In this document: positions 36,666-49,018 of the stretch, piece by piece | Position numbering within the stretch: position 1 is the first letter of the stretch | Layout: each line of letters starts with the position of its first letter | Source: Paramecium octaurelia | Taxonomy: Eukaryota; Ciliophora; Oligohymenophorea; Peniculida; Parameciidae | Length of the DNA stretch: 64,000 bases | Assembly (NCBI GenBank): GCA_905182995.1 | Contig: CAJJDP010000162.1 | Location: 130,662 to 194,661, forward strand | Direction: 5' to 3' | Notes under the pieces: generated by a model | What the model was told of the DNA's origin: nothing | Seen by the model: only the letters and a program-made list of their open reading frames with translations | Databases searched by the model: none | Program-made: the position numbers and the translations under genes

Positions 36666-39600
36666 ATGCTTTAATTTACTGTATAGTATGAAGGGAAATA
36701 ATTTAATTCGGAATGCCAGAGTTATAAAAAGGTTCAAGATTTCATTGATAGGTTAATTTCTACTCTGAAATTATCAATTTAAAATAAGCAATATGGATTA
36801 TTCATGAATAATAATGAGCTTCAAAGGGATAAAACATTTTTAGATAACAAAGTTAATAGGGGAGCACTTTTAGAATTGAGAATCACTAAAACCTTTGAGT
36901 TTGCCTTTCTCAAAGTTAATAGAAATGGGAAATCCTTTTGGCCACATATGAGTCTGGCTGCGATGGCATAAGAATTATATTAAGAGACTGCTAAAGAGTT
37001 TAAAATTGCTGAAGATACATTTACACTTTTCTTTTAAGGAGTTCCCCTCGAGAGAAATGTTTAGTTAGCCCAATATAATATAATTGGAAATTCTATTATT
37101 AATTGTGAAAATAAAGAGGTCCCAAAATAAGATGATTAGATAATCAACTAATAAGAAAACAAATTGAATGCAAAGAATATTACATAATAATAAAGTAATT
37201 AAAGCTAGCCTGATAAATAATAGCCAGAAAAACAATAATAACATTTCATAGTTATTTTAGAATATCGTGGATAGAAATAAGTAATTGAGGCAACTTTAGA
37301 TACTTATATAAATGAAATCATAGAAATTGCTAAATATATGTACAAAATTTAGGAAAACATAATTCTAAAGCTGAATGAATAAATTTTACCAAATGACTAA
37401 AACCTGGAATAATTATAAATCAGGAAAGGCTATACTCTAACAATTGAAATTTAATAATAGTAAATACCATAATAATAAGTACCACAATAATAAATGGCAA
37501 TATAAAATATCAATATTATTTTAGAGTATCTTGATTAAAAAACACAACTCGAAGTCGCATTAGATACTTATATATAAGAACTAGTAGATACTGTAAAATA
37601 ATTGTACTAAATTAATGAAAATGTAGTCTTAAAGTTGAATCAATAAATATTACCAAACAACTAAACTCTAGAATAATTACAAATCAAAAAAGGCCACACA
37701 CTTTCTGCTGAAATTCAAAAGTAGTAAATACCATAATAATAATAAGTACCATAATAATAATAAATACCATAATAATAAATGTCAATATAAAATATCATAA
37801 TTTTTTTAGAGTACCTTGGTTAAAAAACTCCACTCGAGGTTACTTTAGATACTTATATATAAGAACTAGTAGATACTGCAAAATAATTGTACTAAATTAA
37901 TGAAAATGTAGTCTTAAAGCTGAATCAATAAATATTACCAAACAACTAAACTCTAGAATAATTACAAATCAAAAAAGGCCACACACTTTCTGCTGAAATT
38001 CAAAAGTAGTAAATACCATAATAATAATAAGTACCATAATAATAATAAATACCATAATAATAAATGTCAATATAAAATATCATAATTTTTTTAGAGTACC
38101 TTGGTTAAAAAACTCCACTCGAGGTTACTTTAGATACTTATATATAAGAACTAGTAGATACTGCAAAATAATTGTACTAAATTAATGAAAATGTAGTCTT
38201 AAAGCTGAATCAATAAATATTACCAAACAACTAAACTCTAGAATAATTACAAATCAAAAAAGGCCACACACTTTCTGCTGAAATTCAAAAGTAGTAAATA
38301 CCATAATAATAATAAGTACCATAATAATAATAAATACCATAATAATAAATGTCAATATAAAATATCATAATTTTTTTAGAGTACCTTGGTTAAAAAACTC
38401 CACTCGAGGTTACTTTAGATACTTATATATAAGAACTAGTAGATACTGCAAAATAATTGTACTAAATTAATGAAAATGTAGTCTTAAAGCTGAATCAATA
38501 AATATTACCAAACAACTAAACTCTAGAATAATTACAAATCAAAAAAGGCCACACACTTTCTGCTGAAATTCAAAAGTAGTAAATACCATAATAATAAGAA
38601 GTACCATAATAATAATAAATACCATAATAATAAATGTCAATATAAAATATCATAATTTTTTTAGAGTACCTTGGTTAAAAAACTCCACTCGAGGTTACTT
38701 TAGATACTTATATATAAGAACTAGTAGATACTGCAAAATAATTGCACTAAATTAATGAAAATGTAGTCTTAAAGTTGAATCAATAAATATTACCAAACAA
38801 CTAAACTCTAGAATAATTACAAATCAAAAAAGGCCACACACTTTCTGCTGAAATTTAAAAATAGTAAATACCATAATAATAAGTACCATAATAATAAATG
38901 TCAATATAAAATATCATAATTTTTTTAGAGTACCTTGGTTAAAAAACTCCACTCGAGGTTACTTTAGATACTTATATATAAGAACTAGTAGATACTGCAA
39001 AATAATTGCACTAAATTAATGAAAATGTAGTCTTAAAGTTGAATCAATAAATATTACCAAACAACTAAACTCTAGAATAATTACAAATCAAAAAAGGCCA
39101 CACACTTTCTGCTGAAATTTAAAAATAGTAAATACCATAATAATAAGTACCATAATAATAAATGTCAATATAAAATATCATAATTTTTTTAGAGTACCTT
39201 GGTTAAAAAACTCCACTCGAGGTTACTTTAGATACTTATATATAAGAACTAGTAGATACTGCAAAATAATTGCACTAAATTAATGAAAATGTAGTCTTAA
39301 AGTTGAATCAATAAATATTACCAAACAACTAAACTCTAGAATAATTACAAATCAAAAAAGGCCACACACTTTCTGCTGAAATTTAAAAATAGTAAATACC
39401 ATAATAATAAGTACCATAATAATAAATGTCAATATAAAATATCATAATTTTTTTAGAGTACCTTGGTTAAAAAACTCCACTCGAGGTTACTTTAGATACT
39501 TATATATAAGAACTAGTAGATACTGCAAAATAATTGCACTAAATTAATGAAAATGTAGTCTTAAAGTTGAATCAATAAATATTACCAAACAACTAAACTC

Positions 39601-39933
39601 TAGAATAATTACAAATCAAAAAAGGCCACACACTTTCTGCTGAAATTCAAAAGTAGTAAATACCATAATAATAATAAGTACCATAATAATAATAAATACC
39701 ATAATAATAAATGTCAATATAAAATATTATAATTTTTTTAGAGTACCTTGGTTAAAAAACTCCACTCGAGGTTACTTTAGATACTTATATATAAGAACTA
39801 GTAGATACTGCAAAATAATTGCACTAAATTAATGAAAATGTAGTCTTAAAGTTGAATCAATAAATATTACCAAATAACTAAACCTTAGGATAATTAAAAG
39901 TTGTAAAAGGCTCTACTCTAACAGCTGAACTTC

Positions 39934-40002
<69 letters not shown>

Positions 40003-42992
40003 CATCACTAATTTTAACGATTTATCACTCTAATTCTTAACCGCTTTCAGTTGAAGTAGATTAAGATACTAAAGTTTAAGAATTAGCAATAGAATTATAA
40101 GATTATTACAAAGTTTCATAAATTTAGTTTACTTTAGAGAATGGATTGGCGTTAAATCATATGTTAACTTTTAGAGAATCAAATATTGTTACAGGTTCTA
40201 AATTATATATCTAATCAATCTGCAATACTTCTACTTAAATAACACTTGGAAAGTAAGAAATAATTTTGATTGTTGTATTTGAGAATCAAACTTTTAATAT
40301 TACTATCTCTAATAATTCTCTTGTAAAGGAGCTTGAAGATATGCTAAAGCAAAATTTCAACATCAATTGTTAAATAAATCTATTTCACAATGATTAAATG
40401 CTGAATTCGAATGAAACCTTTCTAAAGTAGCAAATAGTTAAAGGATCAAAATTAGTGGTTAAATAAGCATTATCTTAAAAACCATAGATTCGATTAAGCT
40501 TGGTCTATGAAAATAATAGTCCTATTCAAGTCCAAGTCAAGGATGACACTAGGATTAAAGAATTTGAAGATTAAATCATTTAGAAATATCAGTTACAAAC
40601 AAGTTTGATAACTTATTACGAAGAAAAAGGTTTAGATTCAACAAAAACTTTGTAAGACTATTAAATTAAAGATAATTCGATTCTCTACTTCAAATAATAA
40701 GTTAAACTTGTTATTTCGACACACAAAATCACTGATGATTATAATTTTGATAAAGATACAAAAATTGGTAATGTGATTGAAGAAATAAAGAAAAAATCTA
40801 ATGTGGTTGATCAATTGATTATATAAAAAGAAAATGGAGAAATCTTAAACCCAGATCTTACTATAAAACAATCTGGGCTTTCTGATAACGGGGTCTTATT
40901 TGCAATTGAAAAATAAAACAATTAATCCGAATATGCGAAGCCAATAGGAAGAAAGATAAATGTGATATTGGATTACAATGGACAAAAAACATAGGTAGAA
41001 GTTTTGGATAACGCACTCGTATCATAGTTAATTGAATAAATCAAATTAAGTTTCTAACTTAAAGGTGAAATCTAACTTAGTCTTGAGGGATAATAAGTTC
41101 TATAACCTTCAGAAACTTTAGTCAATTAGAAAGTTTAAAAAGGAAGTCGATTAATTGTTACTCAAAATTTATAAACTTCCTCTCGTTACAATATAAGTAG
41201 TGTAATCCTGTCCATCAATTATTAAGGTTCGATTACTTAATTAGAAGTTTAATATGATACTCTTATTTCTGAATTAATTTCTATGATGAAAGAAGTTTTA
41301 TCAACCAAAGAAGATTTTAGTTTATGCCTTCAAAATTAATAAATTCTGCAACCAAATTTATCTATAGTAGATTTAAATATTGGTAATAGCGCGACATTAT
41401 ATTTAATTCCGATTGCTGTTAACGCCTAGAAACAACCTTCCTAATAATCACCTTAATAGTTTCAGTAAGAAATTTCTTTGAACTTTTATTACTAACTTAA
41501 TAACTAAAAAATATAGGTAAAATCTAATATATTAGTGAAGTAATTGATTTAAACTATTCAAAACAGTTTCAATATATAGGATAAACTTTAAATAAGTTTG
41601 GATGGCAGAATTCCATTGAATGAGGAATTATCTTTGGCTGATTAAAATATTTAGGAAAATAGCACCTTATATCCAATTTTCAACCAAAAACCTCAATAAT
41701 AATAAGATTAAGAAAATTTAATTTTATTTGTAGAGTATTAGTATTAGCAGAATCAGATTGTAATATCATCTACTTCGTTAGGAAATGAGTTGGTGGAAAT
41801 GGTTAAATAAATCACTTAAAATACACCAATAATAAATATATTGATTGATGGATAAACTCCTTTGATCTTAGATAAGACTTTGAAAGCTTAGAATTTGAAG
41901 AATAAAAGTCGTCTCTAAGTTCAAGTTTAAGGTTAAAAGTTTGGATCACAACAACAATAACAGTTTTAATAATTTGCCAGTATAAATTCATCAAAGCCAA
42001 ATCAAAATCAGTTGTTTTTGAATCAGTCTAATTTTTCAATACAACCATAAAATATAAAATAATAATAAAATCAATTTTAAAAATTTGGCTCCCCTAATTA
42101 GATAAATCAAAAAGAGGGTTCTAATCAAAGTTAATAATCCTTAAATTAATCTGGATACTAACAATAATTTCCCATATAGCCTTAAGCAGGTTTCCCTTAA
42201 TAATTTTAAAGATTTCCGACACAATTTTAAAAACCCCCACAATTGCCATTTGGTGGAAATCCTTAATAATAATAATTTAACCTTACTTTATCCTAATAAA
42301 ACAAACCAATTTTAATTTAGCTTAAATACATGAACTAATTTTCAAGATAGGAATTCAATAAAAACAATTAAGTATAGGATATAAGTAGACGTTGCTAGGA
42401 AGTATTTAATATACAATAAGATCTAACAATTCAACGTAATGGACAGGATTTGAATTCTTCATAGGTTTTAGAATCATGTGGATTCTAAGAATTTGAAATT
42501 TTAGATGTTTTTATAAAGCAATCAGGTCCTTTTTATTTGAGCATTTAAGTGCTAAATAATAATATTCAAGTGGAGGCAGATTTAGATTAATAGATTTTTG
42601 AATTTATGGATGAGTTGAAAGTAGCATACAATATCAATTATGCCACAGAACTCGTGTATAATCAAATGCAGTTACTTCCAGACAAGACCTTTAGGCAATA
42701 GAATATTCCAAATAACAGTCACTTGATTTTTAGATAAAAACAACTAAATAATAAATTGAAGATTACATAGAGTTTAAATTTAATTATTGTAAAAGTTAAA
42801 GATGGAATGAATTTAATCCAGATTGAAATACCTCCTACAGCAAGTGTTCAAGATTTAGAAAAAAAGGTTAAGGAGAAGATTCCAATTAACTTTAATCTTA
42901 GATTTTAATTCAACTCGGCGTTCTTGAACCCACAGTTAACTTTAGCTCAATAAGGAATAAACAACAATTGTGAAGTATTGTTGATTCGATGA
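36666..42992 (+). CDS. Giant poly-ubiquitin-like-domain protein, 2,108 aa
   Basis: One uninterrupted frame from ATG 36666 to TGA 42990, unusual for its length in an intron-rich region. By eye it contains about 23 consecutive ubiquitin-like (beta-grasp) domains of ~70 residues. Each shows the hairpin, helix and second-half strand pattern, such as LKLNQQILPNNQTLEQ then GHTLSAEI, echoing ubiquitin's LIFAGKQLEDGRTL region. Domains 5-12 (37801-39890) are almost identical; domains 13-23 are divergent. Gln-rich linkers (IPQQQQVPQQQQ) separate the repeats, and a Q/P/F-rich linker lies near 41950-42290. No domain ends in Gly-Gly, so cleavage into free modifiers is unlikely. A scaffold that recruits ubiquitin-binding or proteasome factors is one guess. 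I know of no named family with this plan. Confidence 0.85.
37519..39890 (+). repeat. Tandem coding repeat of the UBL-linker unit
   Basis: Units begin (at the T7 run before AGAGTACC) at 37801, 38086, 38371, 38656, 38920, 39184, 39448 and 39733; one more diverged unit starts near 37519 and another near 37255. The spacing is 285, 285, 285, 264, 264, 264, 285. Both values are divisible by three and differ only by 21 bases of Gln linker. The eight later units are nearly base-identical, which points to recent expansion or gene conversion. Confidence 0.9.
39933..40001 (+). repeat. (TAA)22 microsatellite coding poly-Gln
   Basis: CAA followed by 22 TAA codons inside the poly-UBL frame. In this code it encodes 23 consecutive glutamines; in the standard code it would be 22 stops. 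It separates the homogenised UBL block from the divergent C-terminal UBL domains. Confidence 0.9.
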
Positions 42993-43027
42993 TGAATTTG
43001 ATTTACATCATTTAATATATATTAAAT

Positions 43028-43639
43028 TCATAAATCTCTGGCATCTTCAAAACTTAAGATAAAGACAGTGTGAGGATAATAGCTGACACCTCGTTCATCT
43101 GTCTTAAATTAATAAGAAACTTGGCACGTGAATCCAGAAGCATTCAAGACTCCCTGATGGATAGAAATTATTCCTTACTTTCAGAATTCCACACATAAAT
43201 TATGCAGGGGATATATGTCCTTCTTCTGAAATATATTTGAGAAGCAATGGATTCTCATCTCTAATAAGATAATCATTTGGTCTATCCTTCAACCTTTCAA
43301 TTGATTCTGCTTGTCTACCAAAGAGGTGTTTCCAAAACTACGAATGCATATGAGATTTACAATCCCTTAGATGAACCTCAATTGTTCAACTAATTTGGTT
43401 TCCCTTTTATTTCTTTCTCTAAGACTCACTACTTCATAAAGTCGGATTCCCACTGAGACTCCTAATTGTTCCATCTTGGAGTTCATCTCATCGTAATCGT
43501 TCCCATGTTTTCTCTTCAAGTAGCAAATGTATCTAGATAATGAATGGAAGTACTCAGCAAAGATATAATTGAATGTGCAGAAATTCAATTCAGGCCTTTG
43601 TTATCTAATATTCTTGTCAAAAAACTAAAATTTTTTCAT
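43028..43639 (-). CDS. TRAPPC5: TRAPPC5 (TRS31), TRAPP complex subunit
   Basis: 187 residues, introns 43338-43360 and 43154-43178. It matches the Bet3/TRAPPC5 family: a first helix (NYIFAEYFHSL), the conserved QLGVSVGIRLYEVV segment, the KRETKLVEQLRFIQ helix, FWKHLFG, and the C-terminal strands with C-G-I-L-K-G-V-L-N. The family length is ~188. TRAPP complexes act as exchange factors for Rab1/Ypt1 in ER-to-Golgi traffic. It lies 24 bp below the glutamine synthetase stop, same strand, and converges on the poly-UBL gene with 35 bp between. Confidence 0.93.
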
Positions 43640-43663
43640 GATTATATGAATTAACTAACATTT

Positions 43664-44825
43664 TCATAATTGCTTTAATGATTCAGCAAATTATTCAATA
43701 AGAGTCATAAGATTCTTGCCATTCATACATGTTGCATCAACCAAAGCACTACAAACAAGATAGGGATCCATATTGGCTGCAGGCCTTCGATCCTCCAAAT
43801 ACCTAAAATTACTCAAGTATAAAATACCCCTTGCCTAATTCCTTAGTAATGATTGGTACTCTAATGGAACATCCCCTTGATCCATCACCCCAAGAAAATT
43901 GATTATATTCTCCAGTTTCATGTTTACCTGTCAATCTGGCTTCATTATTTAATCCATACAACAACATCATTTTTTAGTGATTCTTTTCCAAAAGAGGCAA
44001 CATAAATTCTTTGATGTATTCATAACCTCCATTTTCTCTTGTTTTTGTTGTTGAGAAATTGCAATGAGCTCCTGTGCCATTCCAATCTCCTTGAATGGGC
44101 TTAGGATCATAGTTGATATCAATGCCAAACTCTTCGCCCAACCTCTCCAATATGTATCTGGCCAACCATAAATGATCTCCTGCCTCGATTCCATGAGCAA
44201 TTCCAATTTGAAATTCCCATTATGATGGAGCCACTTCTGAATTAATACCTGACAACTTCAGTCCAGCATAGAGACAAGCGCGTTAATGAGCTTCGGATAA
44301 GGCTCTTCCAAAATTGTTGCGTTCTCCAATTGAACAATAATATCTTCCCTACGGATATGGAAAACCTCCGACAGGCCATCCCAAAGGCCATAAGTGGGTT
44401 GTCCCTGTTCTCTTCAACATAAAATATTCTTATTCAATGCCAAACCAAGGATCGCTGTCACTAGCTTCTTACATTATTTTTTCCGCAATCCATCTAAAAT
44501 TAAAACGTGCTGGTGTTTTACGGTCCGGCTTGTATGTCTCGCATAACACAAATTTATGTGGGTCTCCACGAAAAGGATCTCTTACCATGCAAACAGGCTT
44601 TAAGTAAATCTCACTAAATTTTGTGATTGCTTGATCAGTGGATGATCCATCAAATGTCCACCATTCAACATCATCCAGGCTTTTAATTGGTGTATCGTAC
44701 ACTTTAGTTTTGGATCTCAGCCTCTCTCCAGTACCATCTATCCAAATATACTCAACCAAAACATGTTTGTTTGTGTTTAGTTTGAAATAGTTAAAATCCC
44801 TTAAGTTTTCAATTGTTTCAGTCAT
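43664..44825 (-). CDS. Glutamine synthetase, type II
   Basis: 378 residues with one 25-nt intron (43803-43827). It makes glutamine from glutamate, ammonia and ATP in the cytosol. Motifs in order: [23 protein letters not shown]-x-x-FGIE-Q-E-Y metal-site region, [22 protein letters not shown], the ATP/glutamate loop [19 protein letters not shown] in [10 protein letters not shown], and a C-terminal [14 protein letters not shown]. These are the usual eukaryotic GSII hallmarks and the length is normal (~355-375). Several Gln positions are TAA/TAG, which gives strong support for the genetic code. Confidence 0.96.
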
Positions 44826-44876
44826 TGATTAAATATAAATTTTAATAAAATAATTATTTTTATATGATTGACGAAC

Positions 44877-45530
44877 TCATGCACCATATTTAGGAAATTT
44901 GCCCACTTAAGTAAGGAGTTCTCTCCAAAGACATTGCAATCTAATCACATTTCGTCTGATATATGAAAACTCATTAATTTGTTCTAATGTTTCAATGTCA
45001 TCAACTCTCATCTAATAATTTGAATAATGTATAAGTGCAATTTGTTTTCCTTGACTTTCCAATTGCTAATATTTAAATTGATTTCTTGATTAAAGTGGAA
45101 ATTCTATATCATTATTATATTATTTGATGTTAGATATTATGAAATATATATGATGTAATTTCTGTTTTTATATTTCTTCCAATACTTTTGCTTAATCTTT
45201 AAATGCAATAACAATATCAAAATTCTCAAATAATTTATCTTAGTATGAATCATAGCTTGTCAATTGAAATTCTTCATATTATTTTCCAATAACAACTGTT
45301 TTAGCACCATAACTTATTTAAGAGTAGACTTGAGCATCATTGTTCAAATTAACTTCAAGAATTTCCTCATCATTTTATTAGTTTTATTGAATCGGATTGA
45401 TTCCCCCCTTCTTCATTCCCATCAATTCCAGTAGAAAGTCCTCTTATTCTTAGACCACAATAGTAGTGTTGCCCTTTTTGATGAAGTCTTGGCAATCCTA
45501 ATCGATTAATAGTGCCACCTTGCCCTTCAT
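44877..45530 (-). CDS. Hypothetical protein, 217 aa
   Basis: A single exon, ATG 45530 to TGA 44877. It is acidic and Gln rich. The N-terminus (MKGKVALLIDQDCQDFI) and a middle segment (YGAKTVVIGKQYEEF, then FDIVIAFKDQAKVLEEI) alternate strand and helix, like an alpha/beta fold of the electron-transfer or nucleotide-binding type, but no motif is clear. Not recognised. Its ATG is 49 bp from the ATG of the divergent potassium channel. Confidence 0.6.
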
Positions 45531-45579
45531 ATTAATTATAAATAATAATAAAGGTATGAAGCTAAGCTAAGTTGCACCG

Positions 45580-48500
45580 ATGCCAATAAAAGTAGATATA
45601 CATCTAATAGTAGCAAGAAGTTGAGGACTTCGAGAATAGAGTAACCCTGAGATTGTATTTGGAGAAACTGCTGAGTCAGAAGTGGGGTCGCTATTTAGAC
45701 ATATTTTCTGGATTCATTAGTTTGACATCCTGCATGATCTATTTGGGCACAACTTACTTTAGCAATGTGGATTGGTTGAGTACTATAGACATCATAGTGT
45801 GTTCCCTTTATTTATTTGAATACCTTTTAAAAACATTTGCTGCTTAACACAGACTGCAATACATACTAGAAGTGAATTCAGCAGTAGAATTATTTACATT
45901 GATGCCCTTGTTTATATTATAGGAATAAGAGAATTGGGACTATTTAACAAGATTGATAAACATCTCCAGAGTGATAAGATTCCTGAGAGTGGTTAAGACG
46001 ATTTCTAAGTACTACCAAATTGGTGACAATGAATTCGGTGGTGTTAATAAATAAATTTACACAATATCCTTGACAATTCTGACTTTGATTATTGTGACTG
46101 CAGGAGTATTATAAGCATTTGAATCTCCAAAGAGAAAGGAACTAATTGCACTTGATGAAGAAAATCAGTGTGGAGCATCAGTGGATGAATGTACCTTTCA
46201 CGAGATGGTGTACTTTACAGTGGTGACACTAGCCACAGTAGGTTATGGAGATGTAACTCCTTAGACAGAAGAAGGCAGAGTTTGTGTGATTGTATTGATC
46301 ATCATTGTGTTGGTCGTAATTCCTAAACAGATGAATGAGTTGATTAGACTGATGGGATTGCAAAGTGTATATGCAAGAGCATTCTATAAGTGGAATCCAG
46401 AAGTTCCACACATCATAATTTGTGGACATGTAAGTGTTGCAGCCCTGAGAAACTTTTGTAGTGAGCTTTTTCATCAAGATCATGGCAGTCAAGATAAGAA
46501 TGCTATCATTATGAGGTTGACTAAACCTAATACTGAGATGGAGATCTTCTTGCACAATCCAAAATATGAGTTATTCTTGACTTATCTATAAGGCAGTCCT
46601 ATGGTTGATAGAGATCTCAAAAGAGCTGCAGCTACATAAGCTAAGGCTTGCGTGATATTGACCAATAAGCAAATAGTTAATAGTCAATCCTCAGATCATA
46701 AGAATATATTGATTGGATTATAAATCAAAAAGTATGTTAATCATATCACTGGTGGAAATATACGTCTATGTATGCAATTGATCAAACCAGAAAGCAAGTT
46801 GAATTATAGACAAGCTCTAGGTTTGAAGGTCATAACAGATTAGATAATCTCTGTCGAAGAATTTAAGATGAATCTTTTAGCTAAATCTTGTTTCTGTCCT
46901 GGTATAATTGCATTAATTGGCAATCTGATTACATCTGCAGGAGAGCAAGAAGGTGATATGGAATATGAATGGTTAAATGAATATACTAAGGGAATGGGAC
47001 ATGAAATATATAGGACAGATCTAAGCTTTAAATTTCAAGGCAAAAGTTTTAGTGAAGTAGCCACAATAGTTTACAATGAGTTTAAAGGTATATTGTTTGG
47101 CATAGAATTTGACATTGGCAAATACACTATAATTCGATTGAATCCTGGAAGTTACATCATTCCTAACACAACAGAAGCTAATGTTCATGCATATATCATT
47201 TGTGAAGACAAAAAGGTTGCTGATTAAGTGGCTACTTATGAGATGACTACCGAAGAAATTGCTAATTACCATTATCAGTTATTGTAAAAATCCAAGTAAA
47301 AAGAAAAACTGCCAGATGATGAAGAAGAAGAGAAATTTGATGATCCTCTTCTTTATGGAAAAGATTCTATCGAAGAAGCTGAAATGTTAGAATAAGATTA
47401 TGTTCTTGACCCTGAACCTATTTCCTTAATGACCGTTACTCCAACATCCTTACAAGACTCAACCGAAATCACCAATCATATTGTTGTTTGTGGAATCCAT
47501 CCATCTATCTATTACTTCTTACTAGCCCTCAGAGCTAAGTATCTTAAAGAACTTCAATTTGTTGTGATTTTAGCTCCTGAATAACCAACCAAATAATGGG
47601 AATACATTAACAGATTTCCCAAGGTTAGATTTATCAAGGGATCACCTTTAACATCCGATGGGTTATTAAGAGCTAACATTAACTTTGCTGATAAGGCAGT
47701 CATTTTCGCTTAAGGTTCAGATTAATCAATCGATGAAGTCGGGGATGCAATAGATGAGATGCACGATGCAGAATCCATATTCATTTACAAGGCCATTAAA
47801 AAACTCAACCCATCCATATAAATTATGATTGAGCTTGTCTACAGTTCTAATATAGAATTCCTACTTGAAAAAGATTACCAATATTAAAATGAGTTCAAAT
47901 ATGAATTTGTATTATCTCCACATTTATATTTTATAGACTCCCCTCTAGGCTTCCGGAGAAGTCTATATTTCAGCCATCATAGATACTCTTACTTGCTAAG
48001 CCTACTTCAATCCACACATTGTGACTATTCTATAGTAAATCCTAACTGGTTAGAGATAGTCGACTCAAGTCATAAGAGCTATTTGCGAACATGCTGACCT
48101 TAAAGACTCCAATCTATATTAAGTCCCTGTCCCAGAAGATTATCTCGTAAATTTTAATTCGATAATTTACTTTAGAATAAAACCTTTGGAGAACTATTTA
48201 ATTACTTATCTACAGAAAGGCATCTTATTCCTCTTGGGTTGTATAGAATGGCTGGAGCTGTTGATAACAAACATCCCTATGTTTACACTAACCCTCCTTC
48301 AGAAACTAAATTGACTCACAGGGATAAGGTCTTCGTCTTAGCCCATTAGTTACCTGCCGATTTAACTGGAGGAAGCAATCTTGATTTAAAGGCAATGTAA
48401 ATGGAAGGAAAATAGCTTGATATTGAAAATGAAAATAAGGGACTCATTCAAGACAAATTTAAAAATCAAATTTAAAATGGAATGCAAAAGACTTTAAGTA

Positions 48501-48788
48501 AATTTCTATTGAATTTTAGTTAAACAGAAAAATGATAAAATGGTTGTATTTTCAGGTGTCAGTAAAAGTCATAAGATTTTGGATCTTGACAATCTCAATG
48601 TTAGTAAGTCAATTAACTTATCTTTAGATTCCACTACCTTTACAATGTTGGATTAGATTAACGAGACCATATCATTGATTAAAGAATAAATACAATCTGT
48701 TTAAACTAATCTTTTATTACAGGAGGACGAAATCGTGGAGAAATGTAGAACTGCTGTTAGATACGAATTAACAACTTTGATTTAATGA
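45580..48788 (+). CDS. Slo/BK-type potassium channel with two RCK domains
   Basis: 1,035 residues, introns 45592-45613, 47909-47936, 48147-48175 and 48498-48519. It has six membrane spans with no S0. S4 is Arg rich (RLINISRVIRFLRVVK), and the pore helix and filter read TLATVGYGDVTP at ~205-217. RCK1 starts near ~268 (HIIICGHV) and RCK2 near ~625 (HIVVCGIHPSIYYF). A C-terminal segment like SGEVYISAIIDTLTCQAYFNP matches the conserved Slo tail. Opening is probably set by voltage and by Ca2+ or another ion sensed by the RCK ring; acidic stretches are present but I did not locate a classic calcium bowl. Ca2+-dependent K+ currents are known in Paramecium swimming behaviour. Confidence 0.9.
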
Positions 48789-49018
48789 TTTGTATTACTA
48801 GATTTTAAAGACTGTTTAATTTCCGTATATATTCAACATAAATGTTTCTAATAAGCCAATTTTATTGTTATTTATTTTCATTTTAGGCAAAAAGTAGTTA
48901 TGTAACAGCATTATAAACAAGTGCTCTAAAATCAGTTTGGATAGATTTAAAAACATTACATAAGTAATTTATTTATAAATTAGAAGTATGTTTTTCAGAT
49001 TATATTATTTAATATTTA

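Noticed and set aside
37801-40001. CRISPR array or satellite DNA
   Set aside because: The repeats are coding, divisible by three, and continue as diverged UBL domains on both sides; there are no spacers.
36666-42992. Polyubiquitin gene
   Set aside because: No unit ends in Gly-Gly, units are separated by Gln linkers, and similarity to ubiquitin itself is at fold level only.
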